Shown here in pieces: positions 22,950-32,165 of a stretch of DNA of 32,709 bases. Under the pieces are notes generated by a model. That model saw only the letters and a program-made list of their open reading frames with translations, was not told the origin of the DNA and searched no databases. Source of the DNA: Bacteroidaceae bacterium (GTDB taxonomy: Bacteria; Bacteroidota; Bacteroidia; Bacteroidales; Bacteroidaceae). The stretch is from positions 1-32,709 of the forward strand of contig CAAHEN010000156.1 of assembly GCA_900772575.1 (NCBI GenBank), in the 5' to 3' direction. The first letter of the stretch is position 1, and the number at the start of each line of letters is the position of its first letter. A program made the position numbers and the translations under genes.

Positions 22950-25439
22950 ATGAAAAAGAAACTACTTCTCACGCTGCTGGGCACCAGTTGCGTCCTGTTG
23001 CTCCCTGCACAGACCTCATACAGATATACCATAGCTGGAACAGTCAAAGACTCCGTCTCTGGCACGGCCGAACCTTATGTCACGCTGCGGCTTTTGGCTC
23101 CCGGTACCAACCGTGCCATCGCCGTAGCCACCACTGATGCCAACGGGCGCTTCACAGCTGGCACAAACCGCAGTGGCACTTACGACCTCCAGGTGTCCTC
23201 CATCGGCATGCGCACCATTACCCGCCGCCTGACGCTCACAACCAGCCATACCGATGTGGGTACCCTGCTTATGTCTGAGATCACCTCTTCTTTGGGCGAA
23301 GCCACGGTCACAGCCCAGCGCCCGATAGTCAAGACTGAGGTAGACCGCATTTCCTATAACATGTCAGACGATCCGGAGGCTCAGACCAATTCTCTTCTGG
23401 ACATGCTTCGCAAGGTGCCGATGGTCACAGTCGACGGTGAAGACAACATCAAGGTCAACGGCAGCAGTGGCTTCAAGGTCTATGTCAACGGCAAGCCCAA
23501 TCAGATGATGAGCAGCAATCCCTCGATGATACTGAAAAACTACCCGGCTTCTGCCATCAAGAAAGTCGAGGTCATCACTGACCCAGGCGCGAAATATGAT
23601 GCTGAGGGCGTCACGGGGATTCTCAACATCGTCACCGATGCGGAGACCAAAAGCAGCGGCTATACTGTCACGCCAAACATCAGCTATTCCAACCGCGGTT
23701 ACTTCGGCAATGTATTCGCCATGGCGCAGGTGGGAAAGCTGACGGTCTCGGCCAATTATGGTATCGGACACCACTCGCAACCGTATGACGACCAAGGCAG
23801 TGAGCGTGAAACTTTCAACGACGCCACCAACCATCTGCTCTCATCTACGGGCAAACAGAAAAGCAGTGGCACGTTCCAGTTCGGCAGCCTTGACGCGAGC
23901 TACGAGTTCGATGCCAAGAACCTGCTCAGCATCTCCGCCGGGCTTAACAGCTATCACGGACGGCGCAACACCTACGAGACTTACCGCATGACCGCTGCCG
24001 ATGCGACACAGACCTACGCCTACGACATCTTCACCTCCGGTCGCGACCGCTATGATGGCTATAACGCCAGTGCTGACTACCAGCATACATTCAGCCGCGA
24101 AGGGCAGTCACTGACACTCTCCTACCGCTTCAACACATCACCGGGCAGCAGCAAGGAGGACACTTATTATTCCGGACTCACCGATGTGCCCTATGCGCTC
24201 AAGGATCGTGTCAGCGATCCTGACAATCACTCCAGTGAGCACACAGCCCAAGCTGACTTTGTCACCCCCTTGGGGCAGCACCACACTTTCGCCGCCGGCC
24301 TGAAATACATCTATCGCATCAACAGCAGCGATAGCCACGAATGGACACGCCCCTCAGAAACAGACGCACCTTTCGGCCTTGACGCCGAAAACAGCATCAG
24401 CTACCGCCACCGCGCCGACATTGCCGCAGCCTACAGTGAATACACGCTCAAGGCGGGCAATTTCACCGCCAGGGCCGGACTGCGCTATGAGTTTTCGCAC
24501 TTCCGCATCAACTACCCCGACGGTCGGCTACCCGGATTCAGCAACGACTTCAATGACCTCGTCCCGTCGATCAATCTGGGTTACAGCCTTTCACAGGCCA
24601 CAATGGTGAAGGCCGGCTACAACATGCGCATCGGACGGCCCGACATCTCTTATCTGTCGCCTTACGTCGTGCGCCCGACAGCCGAATCTGTCAGTTACGG
24701 CAATCCGAACCTCAATAGCGAGAAAGCCCACAACTTCGATGTCAGCTTCAGCCGCATGATGCCGAAACTGAGCATCAGCACCACGCTGGCCTATATGTTG
24801 CAGACTAACGGCCTGACGCCTTACAGCTTCTTGGACAGCCACAATGTCACGAACCGCACTTATGGCAACTTCAAGCATGCCAAGGAGCTGAAACTAAGTG
24901 CTTATATCAATTGGGCTTTCACGAACGGCACTGTGCTCAACCTCAATCTCAGCGGAGGCTATGCCGACTACAAAGCCTACCACTATTACGGCGACTATGA
25001 CGCCCACAACCACGGATTCAACGGGGACGGGTTCGCAAGCCTGCGCCAAGATCTGCCGCTCAAGCTGAAGCTTAGCCTGTATGGCGGCGGACGCACCACC
25101 TCCCCCAACCTGCAAGGCCGCGAGGCCAGCTTCTACTTCTATGGACTCAGCCTGAGCCGTTCTCTGTTGGAGGAAGACCGTCTCACACTGACGCTTACGG
25201 CCGGCAACTTTCTCCACCCGGAACACACATTCCGCAACACAACTCAGACCGCAGACTACCGTTCGTCGTCATTCAGGACCATTGATATGATGCGCATCGG
25301 GTTCGGCGTACGCTACCGGCTTGGCAGTCTGAAGACCGCAGTCAAGAAAGCCACGCGCACCATCGACAATTCCGATGTCATGAAACAGTCTGGCAATAAC
25401 GGTTCGGAAGACAGCGGTAGCCAGCAAGGAGGCATGTAA
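22950..25439 (+). CDS. Outer-membrane beta-barrel protein of the TonB-receptor superfamily
   Basis: An 829-residue protein starting at MKKKLLLTLLG (22950), with a signal peptide cleaved near LLLPAQ; the upstream in-frame ATG precedes the promoter and is rejected. Residues 25-110 are a carboxypeptidase-regulatory-like domain (YTIAGTVKDSVSGTAEPYVT). A plug-like domain follows: TEVDRISYNMSDDPEAQT, NSLLDMLRKVPMVTVDGEDN, YVNGKPNQMM, then YPASAIKKVEVITDPGAKYD and GVTGILNIVT. The remainder is an outer-membrane barrel of the OMP_b-brl_3 type. No TonB box and no SusD partner were seen, and the C-terminus runs into a Gly/Ser/Gln-rich tail (GNNGSEDSGSQQGGM) instead of a barrel strand. Ligand unknown; this subgroup is common in Bacteroidetes and poorly characterised. 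Confidence 0.85.
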   Translation: MKKKLLLTLLGTSCVLLLPAQTSYRYTIAGTVKDSVSGTAEPYVTLRLLAPGTNRAIAVATTDANGRFTAGTNRSGTYDLQVSSIGMRTITRRLTLTTSHTDVGTLLMSEITSSLGEATVTAQRPIVKTEVDRISYNMSDDPEAQTNSLLDMLRKVPMVTVDGEDNIKVNGSSGFKVYVNGKPNQMMSSNPSMILKNYPASAIKKVEVITDPGAKYDAEGVTGILNIVTDAETKSSGYTVTPNISYSNRGYFGNVFAMAQVGKLTVSANYGIGHHSQPYDDQGSERETFNDATNHLLSSTGKQKSSGTFQFGSLDASYEFDAKNLLSISAGLNSYHGRRNTYETYRMTAADATQTYAYDIFTSGRDRYDGYNASADYQHTFSREGQSLTLSYRFNTSPGSSKEDTYYSGLTDVPYALKDRVSDPDNHSSEHTAQADFVTPLGQHHTFAAGLKYIYRINSSDSHEWTRPSETDAPFGLDAENSISYRHRADIAAAYSEYTLKAGNFTARAGLRYEFSHFRINYPDGRLPGFSNDFNDLVPSINLGYSLSQATMVKAGYNMRIGRPDISYLSPYVVRPTAESVSYGNPNLNSEKAHNFDVSFSRMMPKLSISTTLAYMLQTNGLTPYSFLDSHNVTNRTYGNFKHAKELKLSAYINWAFTNGTVLNLNLSGGYADYKAYHYYGDYDAHNHGFNGDGFASLRQDLPLKLKLSLYGGGRTTSPNLQGREASFYFYGLSLSRSLLEEDRLTLTLTAGNFLHPEHTFRNTTQTADYRSSSFRTIDMMRIGFGVRYRLGSLKTAVKKATRTIDNSDVMKQSGNNGSEDSGSQQGGM

Positions 25440-25484
25440 AAGCGCCTCTATACACAGCACACATTCTACAACGATCAACACGAC

Positions 25485-27371
25485 ATGACGCCATATTTGG
25501 ACATTCAGCACCTGACCAAAAGCATCGGTGACCTGATACTCTTCGAAGACATATCTTTCTCCATCGGTGAGGGGCAGCACGTGGGGCTCATCGCCCGCAA
25601 TGGCACCGGAAAGTCCACCCTGCTCAACATCATCGCGGGTAAGGAGGACTATGACGAGGGCAGCATTGTCTTCAGAAACGGCATCAGCGTCGGCTATCTC
25701 GAACAGACACCGGACTACGCTCCCGACACAACCGTCATAGATGCCTGCTTCAGCCAAGCCGGCGAGCTGTCCGAACTCATCAGCCGCTACGAACACTGCC
25801 TTGACACACCGGGCAATCCGGGACTCGACACACTCATTGACGAGATGGAACGCCGCCAGGCTTGGGACTTCGAACTGCGCGCCAAGCAGATCCTTACGAA
25901 ACTGGACATCACAGACTTCAACAAACCGATCGGCCAGCTCTCTGGTGGTGAGCTCAAGCGCGTGGCACTGGCCAATGTGCTCTTGACCGATCCGGACTTG
26001 CTCATCCTTGACGAACCGACCAATCATCTTGACATCGCCATGATTGAGTGGCTTGAAGGCTATCTCAAACGCTCAGGAAAGTCGCTTCTCCTTGTCACCC
26101 ACGACCGCTATTTTCTGGAACGTGTCTGCGCTGTCATCGTCGAGCTGGACGACAAACAGCTTTACACCTATAAAGGCAACTATGCCTACTACCTTGAAAA
26201 GCGAGAGGAGCGCATCGCTGCCAACGACGCCAACATTGCACGCGCCAGCAATCTCTACCGCAAGGAGCTTGACTGGATGAGGCGCATGCCATGCGCACGT
26301 GGCACAAAAGCGCGCTACCGGAAAGAGGCTTTTGCCGAACTGGAGCAACGCGCCAAGCAACGGCGTGAGGAGCGCGACGCGCGAATCGATGTCAAGAGCG
26401 GGTACATCGGGAGCAAGATTTTCGAAGCTGAATATGTCAGCAAGGCATTCAAAAGCCAGCAGGGTGAAAAAATCATCCTGCACGATTTCTATTACAATTT
26501 CACCCGTTACGAGAAAATGGGCATCGTCGGCGGGAACGGTGTCGGCAAGAGCACGTTCATCAAAATGCTGCTCGGCGACGTCAAGCCCGACAGCGGCCGG
26601 TTTGTCATCGGCGAGACCGTGCGCTTCGGTTACTTCTCACAAGAAGGCATGACCTTCGACACCAGCATGAAAGTCATCGATGCCGTGCGCCGCATCGCCG
26701 AGACCATAGACCTCGGCGGAGGACGGCATATGACCGCTATGCAGTTTCTGACCCATTTCCTCTTTCCTCCGCAACGGCAGCAGGACTATATCTACAAGCT
26801 CTCTGGCGGTGAGCGCCGGCGTCTCTATCTCTGCACCGTGCTGATGAAGAACCCGAACTTCCTCATCCTCGACGAGCCGACCAATGACCTTGACATCGCC
26901 ACCCTCCAACGTCTGGAAGAGTATCTGATAGACTTCAAGGGCTGCGTCATCGTTGTCAGCCACGACCGCTACTTCATGGACAAGGTCGTCGATCATCTGC
27001 TCGTCTTCAGAGGTGACGGAGATGTGTTCGACTTCCCGGGCAATTACTCGCAGTACCGCGAATGGCAAGAGCTTGAGGATGCCAAGGTTGAAGAGACCAA
27101 GGCGCCTGCCAAAAACGGCATCAAGCCTGCCAACACATGGGGCGGCGATAAGAAACGCCGGCTCACGTTCAAGGAGCGTACAGAGATGGCCACGCTCGAA
27201 AAGGAAATCGACGCGCTGGAGCAAGAGAAGGCTGAAATCGAGGCGGCACTCTGCTCCGGAACCTTGGCCATCGATGACCTGACGGAGAAGAGCAAGCGCC
27301 TGCCTGCCGTCCAAGAAGAGCTCGACGAGAAGTCCATGCGCTGGCTCGAACTGAGCGACATCGAGAAATGA
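25485..27371 (+). CDS. ABC-F family ATPase (Uup-like)
   Basis: A 628-residue soluble ATPase with two ABC domains and no membrane segment. Domain 1: Walker A ARNGTGKST (near 37-45), signature SGGELKRVALA, Walker B LLILDEPTNHLD and THDRYFLERV. The linker follows with FAELEQRAKQRREERDAR. Domain 2: GGNGVGKST (near 349-357), SGGERRRLYLC, FLILDEPTNDLD and SHDRYFMDKV. The C-terminal 65 residues form a coiled coil (EMATLEKEIDALEQEKAEIE), as in Uup. ABC-F proteins bind the ribosomal E site and relieve stalling or aid assembly; Uup is also linked to excision of mobile elements. The start is 46 bases after the previous gene, with no promoter seen. rarA follows after 19 bases. Confidence 0.93.
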   Translation: MTPYLDIQHLTKSIGDLILFEDISFSIGEGQHVGLIARNGTGKSTLLNIIAGKEDYDEGSIVFRNGISVGYLEQTPDYAPDTTVIDACFSQAGELSELISRYEHCLDTPGNPGLDTLIDEMERRQAWDFELRAKQILTKLDITDFNKPIGQLSGGELKRVALANVLLTDPDLLILDEPTNHLDIAMIEWLEGYLKRSGKSLLLVTHDRYFLERVCAVIVELDDKQLYTYKGNYAYYLEKREERIAANDANIARASNLYRKELDWMRRMPCARGTKARYRKEAFAELEQRAKQRREERDARIDVKSGYIGSKIFEAEYVSKAFKSQQGEKIILHDFYYNFTRYEKMGIVGGNGVGKSTFIKMLLGDVKPDSGRFVIGETVRFGYFSQEGMTFDTSMKVIDAVRRIAETIDLGGGRHMTAMQFLTHFLFPPQRQQDYIYKLSGGERRRLYLCTVLMKNPNFLILDEPTNDLDIATLQRLEEYLIDFKGCVIVVSHDRYFMDKVVDHLLVFRGDGDVFDFPGNYSQYREWQELEDAKVEETKAPAKNGIKPANTWGGDKKRRLTFKERTEMATLEKEIDALEQEKAEIEAALCSGTLAIDDLTEKSKRLPAVQEELDEKSMRWLELSDIEK

Positions 27372-27390
27372 CGACATTACCACTTGACAT

Positions 27391-28680
27391 ATGAAACCTT
27401 TGGCAGAACGGTTGCGTCCGACAACCCTTGACGACTATATCGGCCAGCAGCACCTCGTCGGCCCAGGTGCCGTATTGCGCAACATGATAGACTCTGGCCA
27501 TATCGCATCCTTCATCTTATGGGGGCCTCCGGGGGTCGGTAAGACCACGTTGGCCAAAATCATCGCCAACAGACTGGATACGCCCTTCTTCATCCTGTCT
27601 GCCGTCAACAGCGGCGTCAAGGAAGTTCGCGAGGTCATCGACAAAGCTGCCCACAGCCGTTTCTTCGGCCAGCAAAGCCCCATTCTCTTCATTGACGAAA
27701 TTCACCGTTTCTCCAAGTCGCAACAGGATTCCCTGCTCGCCGCTGTGGAGAATGGCACTGTCACGCTCATCGGTGCCACGACGGAGAATCCGTCGTTTGA
27801 GGTTATCCGGCCACTGCTATCGCGCTGCCAGGTCTATGTGCTCAAGAGCTTGGACAAGGAGAGCCTGCTTCAGATTCTCCACCATGCGCTCGAGACAGAC
27901 GTCGTGCTGCAGTCGCGCGAGGTCGAGGTGAAGGAGACCGATGCCCTGCTGCGCTACAGCGGCGGCGATGCCCGGAAACTGCTCAACATCCTCGATCTTC
28001 TGGCCACCGCCACCCCTGAGGGAAAACTGCTCATAGACAACGCCACGGTCACCGAACGGCTGCAACAGAACCCTCTGGCCTACGACAAGGACGGCGAGAT
28101 GCACTATGACATCATCTCGGCCTACATCAAGAGCATACGCGGCAGTGACCCGGATGCCGCCATTTATTGGCTGGCCCGCATGATCGAGGGCGGCGAAGAC
28201 CCGAAGTTCATCGCCAGGCGCCTCGTCATCTCAGCGGCTGAAGACATCGGACTGGCCAATCCCAACGCGCTTCTTCTGGCCAATGCCACCTTTGACGCCG
28301 TCGCGAAGATCGGCTGGCCCGAAGGCCGCATACCATTGGCCGAAACCACCGTCTACCTGGCCACCAGTCCCAAAAGCAATACAGCCTATCGCGCCATCGA
28401 TGCCGCCATCGCCTTGGTCAAGACGACAGGCAATGCCCCTGTACCGCTCCATTTGCGCAATGCCCCGACAAAGCTCATGGCCGAACTGGGCTACCACGAC
28501 GGGTATATCTATCCGCACGACTTCCCCGAGCACTTTGCCCCGCAACAATACATGCCCGATACCTTGCAAGGCCATCGTTTCTGGCAACCGGCCGACAATG
28601 CCCAAGAGACTAAGGCACAAGAACGGATGGCGCGGTGGTGGCAAGCGCCGACAGCCCGGAAACACGGTACCAAAGAATGA
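27391..28680 (+). CDS. rarA: Replication-associated recombination protein A (AAA+ ATPase)
   Basis: RarA (MgsA) acts at stalled replication forks together with SSB and RecA. The product has 429 residues, normal for the family. Marks: PLAERLRPTTLDDYIGQQHL and Walker A LWGPPGVGKTT (near 49-59), AVNSGVKEVR, Walker B ILFIDEIHRFSKSQQDSLL, sensor LIGATTENPSFEV, and the C-terminal tetramerisation part with DKDGEMHYDIISAYIKSIRG, EGGEDPKFIARRLVISAAED and PKSNTAYRAIDAA. It lies 19 bases after the ABC-F gene and probably shares its transcript; hpt downstream has its own promoter. Confidence 0.96.
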   Translation: MKPLAERLRPTTLDDYIGQQHLVGPGAVLRNMIDSGHIASFILWGPPGVGKTTLAKIIANRLDTPFFILSAVNSGVKEVREVIDKAAHSRFFGQQSPILFIDEIHRFSKSQQDSLLAAVENGTVTLIGATTENPSFEVIRPLLSRCQVYVLKSLDKESLLQILHHALETDVVLQSREVEVKETDALLRYSGGDARKLLNILDLLATATPEGKLLIDNATVTERLQQNPLAYDKDGEMHYDIISAYIKSIRGSDPDAAIYWLARMIEGGEDPKFIARRLVISAAEDIGLANPNALLLANATFDAVAKIGWPEGRIPLAETTVYLATSPKSNTAYRAIDAAIALVKTTGNAPVPLHLRNAPTKLMAELGYHDGYIYPHDFPEHFAPQQYMPDTLQGHRFWQPADNAQETKAQERMARWWQAPTARKHGTKE

Positions 28681-28686
28681 TAGGCC

Positions 28687-28717
28687 TTGGGGCTTTAGAG
28701 AAAAAATCGTACTTTTG
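28687..28717 (+). promoter_or_regulatory. Promoter of hpt
   Basis: TTG at 28687-28689, 20 bases, TACTTTTG at 28710-28717: a full match, 25 bases upstream of the hpt ATG. Confidence 0.8.
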
Positions 28718-28742
28718 CACACGATTATAAAGACTACTGAGC

Positions 28743-29279
28743 ATGGAAAGGATACAGGTCAAGGACAAAAGTTTCGGCATCTTCATTCCGGAAGACGAAA
28801 TATTGAAGCGCATCCGTGAAATAGGCCAGGACATCAGCCGGGAAATGGTGGGCCAACGCCCCCTCTTGCTGGCTGTTCTCAACGGCTCTTTCATGTTTGC
28901 GGCGGATCTGATTCGCGCCATTGACCTGCCCTGTGAAATCACGTTTGTCCGCATGTCGTCCTATGAGGGGACGAGCTCTACCGGCAATGTGAAGGAACTG
29001 ATCGGCCTGAAGGAGGACATCGAAGGGCGCACCGTCATCATCGTGGAAGACATCATCGATTCCGGGCTGACCATGAAGGAGCTGCTCGGCATATTGCGCG
29101 GCAAGCACCCACGTGACCTGCGAATAGCCTCACTGCTCGTCAAGCCAGGCAACCTCAAGGTCGATCTGGACATCAACTATCGCTGCTTCGACATCCCCAA
29201 CGATTTCATCGTCGGCTATGGCCTGGACTATGATGGCGAGGGACGCAACCTTCGTGATATCTACAAAGTCTGCGAATAG
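28743..29279 (+). CDS. hpt: Hypoxanthine phosphoribosyltransferase
   Basis: Converts hypoxanthine (and usually guanine) plus PRPP to IMP or GMP in purine salvage. The product has 178 residues, usual for bacterial HPRT. Marks: RPLLLAVLNGSFMFAADLIR, the flexible loop FVRMSSYEGTSSTG, the PRPP-binding motif VIIVEDIIDSGLTM, LLVKPGNLKVDLDINYR and the base-binding NDFIVGYGLDYDGEGRNL. It precedes adk by 63 bases and is functionally related to amn at the other end of the window. Confidence 0.96.
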   Translation: MERIQVKDKSFGIFIPEDEILKRIREIGQDISREMVGQRPLLLAVLNGSFMFAADLIRAIDLPCEITFVRMSSYEGTSSTGNVKELIGLKEDIEGRTVIIVEDIIDSGLTMKELLGILRGKHPRDLRIASLLVKPGNLKVDLDINYRCFDIPNDFIVGYGLDYDGEGRNLRDIYKVCE

Positions 29280-29342
29280 CGCAAGACAAAAGCACACCAC
29301 ACAAAAACAATACTCACATCACCAACTCGTAAACTACAAACA

Positions 29343-29915
29343 ATGAAGAACATTGTCATCTTCGGCGCACCGGGTTCCGGCAAAGGAACACAGAGCGATC
29401 TCTTGGTCAAGAAATATGGATTCAAGCACATCTCCACCGGCGACGTGCTACGCGCTGAAATCAAAGGCGGCACAGAGCTCGGCAATACCGCAAAGGGATA
29501 CATTGACAACGGCCAGCTCATCCCCGACGCTTTGATGATAGACATTCTCGCCAGTGTCTATGACAGTCTCGGTTCTTGCGAAGGGGTCATCTTCGACGGT
29601 TTTCCGCGTACCATACCGCAGGCTGAGGCGCTCAAGAAAATGCTGGCTGAGAGAGGAACGGAAGTGGCCGGCATGCTGGAGCTCGACGTTCCCGACGAGA
29701 TGCTCATGGAGCGCCTTGTCAATCGCGGCAAGACCTCTGGCCGCGCCGACGACAACGAGGAGACAATACGCAAGCGCCTGGATGTCTACAAGTCGCAGAC
29801 GGCACCACTCGTTGACTGGTATAAGAAAGAAGGAAAGCATAACGCTGTCAAAGGCTTTGGTCCCCTCGAAGAGATCAATGCCGCCCTCTGCGCGGTGATA
29901 GACGCCCTGGCTTGA
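29343..29915 (+). CDS. adk: Adenylate kinase, short-lid form
   Basis: Interconverts ATP plus AMP with two ADP. The product has 190 residues. P-loop GAPGSGKGT (8-16), AMP-binding HISTGDVLRAEI and FDGFPRTIPQAEAL, then a short lid with RGKTSGRADDNEETIRKRLD and no zinc cysteines, which is the short-lid form of about 190 residues. The C-terminus includes VDWYKKEGKHNAVKGFGPLE. There is no obvious promoter in the 63 bases after hpt, so co-transcription with hpt is likely. A strong hairpin follows in the gap before obg. Confidence 0.97.
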   Translation: MKNIVIFGAPGSGKGTQSDLLVKKYGFKHISTGDVLRAEIKGGTELGNTAKGYIDNGQLIPDALMIDILASVYDSLGSCEGVIFDGFPRTIPQAEALKKMLAERGTEVAGMLELDVPDEMLMERLVNRGKTSGRADDNEETIRKRLDVYKSQTAPLVDWYKKEGKHNAVKGFGPLEEINAALCAVIDALA

Positions 29916-29967
29916 CAACAGGCCGTACAGTCTACACGCAACAGACAAACAATACAGCAACCCATTT

Positions 29968-30019
29968 GGTCTCTCTCTGACGCCATGACACACACAGCGC
30001 GCAACGTCGGAGAGAGACC
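29968..30019 (+). other. Long hairpin in the adk-obg gap
   Basis: GGTCTCTCTCTGACG at 29968-29982 pairs over all 15 bases (one G-U) with CGTCGGAGAGAGACC at 30005-30019 across a 22-base loop. An alternating AT run follows, not a T-run. It may be an attenuator, processing site or regulatory leader of obg. Confidence 0.65.
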
Positions 30020-30051
30020 GATATATATAATATATACATACCACTACCACC

Positions 30052-31221
30052 ATGCCCCAAAGCAATTTTGTCGACTATGTAAAGATATACTGTCGTTCCG
30101 GTAAGGGAGGCAGAGGCTCCATGCACCTCCATCGCGCCAAATACCAACCCAACGGTGGCCCGGACGGCGGCGATGGTGGGCGTGGCGGCCATGTCTATCT
30201 TCGCGGCAACCACAATTATTGGACATTGCTCCACCTCCGCTACGATCGCCACGTCTTCGCCGGCAATGGCGGCAACGGCTCCAAGTGCTGCTCGCACGGG
30301 AGCGACGGCGAAGACCGCTACATCGATGTGCCCCTCGGCACGGTCGCCTACGATGCTGAAACCGGGAAATATGTCTGCGACGTCACAGAAGACGGCCAGG
30401 TGGTCATGTTGCTCAAGGGGGGACGTGGCGGTCTTGGCAATTGGCAGTTCCGCACATCGACCAACCAGACGCCACGCTTCGCACAGCCCGGGGAGCCGAT
30501 GCAAGAGATGATGGTGATACTCGAACTGAAGCTATTGGCGGACGTCGGTCTGGTCGGGTTCCCCAATGCCGGAAAGTCCACGCTGCTGTCAGCCCTGTCT
30601 TCAGCAAAGCCCAAGATAGCCAACTACCCTTTCACGACGCTGGAGCCTTCACTGGGCATCATCCCTTATCGTGACGGCCGTTCATTCGTCATGGCGGATA
30701 TTCCCGGTATCATTGAGGGGGCCAGTGAGGGACGTGGCCTCGGCATACGCTTCCTCCGGCACATCGAGCGCAACTCCCTGTTGCTGTTCATGGTACCCGG
30801 CGATACAGACAACATCCGCAAGGAATATGAAATCTTGCTTGGCGAGCTGGCCCGCTTCAATCCCGGCATGCTGGACAAGCACCGCGTACTGGCCGTGACA
30901 AAGTCTGACTTGCTGGATGACGAGTTGATCCAAATGCTCCAAGAGGATCTTCCGACAGACCTGCCCATCATCTTCATTTCCGCGGTCACCGGCAAGGGAT
31001 TGCCCGAACTCAAGGACAAACTTTGGGAAGAACTCAACAGCGAAAGCAACAAGCTGCAAGCCATATCCGAAGGCGGCAGCATTGTCCACCGTGACCGTGA
31101 AGCGACGCTTTTCTCCCAGGATTTCGCGGACTGGCAAGACGATTCGGCCACCGACAGCGGCGATGAGGACATCGAAGATCTGGAGGATTTCGAAATCGAA
31201 ATGCTGGACGACGATGAATGA
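30052..31221 (+). CDS. obg: Obg-family GTPase
   Basis: ObgE/CgtA is an essential GTPase for large-subunit assembly and stress response. The product has 389 residues. The glycine-rich Obg domain (1-158) includes GKGGRGSMHLHRAKY, NGGPDGGDGGRGGHVYL and KGGRGGLGN. The G domain has G1 GFPNAGKST (169-177), NYPFTTLEP, G3 DIPG (216-219), IEGASEGRGLGIRFLRHIER, G4 TKSD (283-286) and G5-like ISAVTGKG. The tail is strongly acidic (EDIEDLEDFEIEMLDDDE), as in many Bacteroidetes Obg proteins. The stop overlaps the pgeF start by eight bases. A large hairpin sits 33 bases upstream of the start. Confidence 0.97.
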   Translation: MPQSNFVDYVKIYCRSGKGGRGSMHLHRAKYQPNGGPDGGDGGRGGHVYLRGNHNYWTLLHLRYDRHVFAGNGGNGSKCCSHGSDGEDRYIDVPLGTVAYDAETGKYVCDVTEDGQVVMLLKGGRGGLGNWQFRTSTNQTPRFAQPGEPMQEMMVILELKLLADVGLVGFPNAGKSTLLSALSSAKPKIANYPFTTLEPSLGIIPYRDGRSFVMADIPGIIEGASEGRGLGIRFLRHIERNSLLLFMVPGDTDNIRKEYEILLGELARFNPGMLDKHRVLAVTKSDLLDDELIQMLQEDLPTDLPIIFISAVTGKGLPELKDKLWEELNSESNKLQAISEGGSIVHRDREATLFSQDFADWQDDSATDSGDEDIEDLEDFEIEMLDDDE

Positions 31222-32029
31222 CAGCCTTGGGACTTCCCCCGAACTTTTGGATTACCATGTGCCTGAACCGTTCCGTGCGTTCAGCACAATGCGGCAGGGC
31301 GGTGTCAGCCAGGGGAAATACGGTGCCTTCAACGTGAACGCCTATTGCGGAGACCTCCCCGAACACGTCAATGCCAATCGCAGCCGCCTGTGCACAGCCC
31401 TCGGTCTGGACAGCTCCAGACTGGTCATGCCCCACCAGACGCACCAGGACAGGTGCCTGGCCATCGGCCACGGCTTCTTTGAACAGCCGGCTGAGGCACG
31501 CGCAAGGTCGCTTGAGGGCGTCGATGCCATAATGACCGATCTGAAAGGGACATGCATCGGCGTTTCTACGGCCGACTGTGTGCCCATCTTGCTGGTCGAT
31601 CCGGACCATCAAGCGGTTGGCGCCGTACATGCAGGCTGGCGCGGCACGGTGCTGCACATCGCTGGCAAGGCCGTGCGCACCATGCAGGATGTCTATCAGA
31701 CGGATCCCGGCCACTTGCTGGCCATCATCGGGCCGAGCATCTCGATAGCGAATTTTGAAGTGGGCGATGAGGTCGTGGAAGCGTTCGCAACAGCTGGATT
31801 CCCCGTGGCGAAAGTGGCCTGTCAAATTGTGAACGGGGCCGGAACACCCCGTTGGCATATCGACCTCTGGGCCGCAAACACACTGACGCTTCTCGAAGCT
31901 GGCCTGGCCTTGCGCCACATCGCCGTCTCCGGCATTTGCAGTTATGCCAATGTGGCGTCCTTCTTCTCTGCCCGCCGACTGGGCATTGCGTCTGGCAGAA
32001 TATTCAGCGGCGTGCTCATTCAGCCATGA
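31214..32029 (+). CDS. pgeF: Peptidoglycan editing factor family (laccase-domain, YfiH-like) protein
   Basis: The 271-residue product starts at MNDSLGTSPELL (31214), overlapping obg by eight bases (ATGAATGA); an earlier in-frame ATG lies well inside obg. Family marks: FSTMRQGGVSQGKYGAFN, MPHQTHQDRC with a catalytic-type His, GVSTADCVPILL with Cys, GAVHAGWRGTVLHI with His, GPSISIANFEVGDEV and the C-terminal SGICSYANVASFFSARR. Proteins of this family remove mis-incorporated residues from peptidoglycan precursors (PgeF) and have been reported to act as purine nucleoside phosphorylases or adenosine deaminases. The latter would fit the purine-salvage genes nearby, but that link is inference. Confidence 0.92.
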   Translation: MNDSLGTSPELLDYHVPEPFRAFSTMRQGGVSQGKYGAFNVNAYCGDLPEHVNANRSRLCTALGLDSSRLVMPHQTHQDRCLAIGHGFFEQPAEARARSLEGVDAIMTDLKGTCIGVSTADCVPILLVDPDHQAVGAVHAGWRGTVLHIAGKAVRTMQDVYQTDPGHLLAIIGPSISIANFEVGDEVVEAFATAGFPVAKVACQIVNGAGTPRWHIDLWAANTLTLLEAGLALRHIAVSGICSYANVASFFSARRLGIASGRIFSGVLIQP

Positions 32030-32130
32030 AGTGGACGATTCTGCCATATCGGGATAGCAACTGCAGCTCATTCCGCCTAAAATACAGTTAAGAACAAAGT
32101 CCATATGCCGGAGCTCCTACCAAATGTGCG

Positions 32131-32138
32131 TACCTTTG
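32131..32138 (+). promoter_or_regulatory. Candidate -7 element of the small-protein gene
   Basis: TACCTTTG is an exact TAnnTTTG match, 65 bases upstream of the ATG at 32204. No TTG lies at the 20-base distance. Confidence 0.5.
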
Positions 32139-32165
32139 CAGCGGATAAAAGTAATAAGTAGAACC

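Noticed and set aside
25269..26027. Minus-strand open frame over the barrel gene end and the ABC-F gene start
   Set aside because: It crosses two well-supported plus-strand genes and has no recognisable motif.
31034..32104. Minus-strand open frame of about 356 codons over the obg end and pgeF
   Set aside because: The plus strand encodes full Obg and laccase-domain motifs here; the antisense frame is His/Arg/Cys-rich noise.
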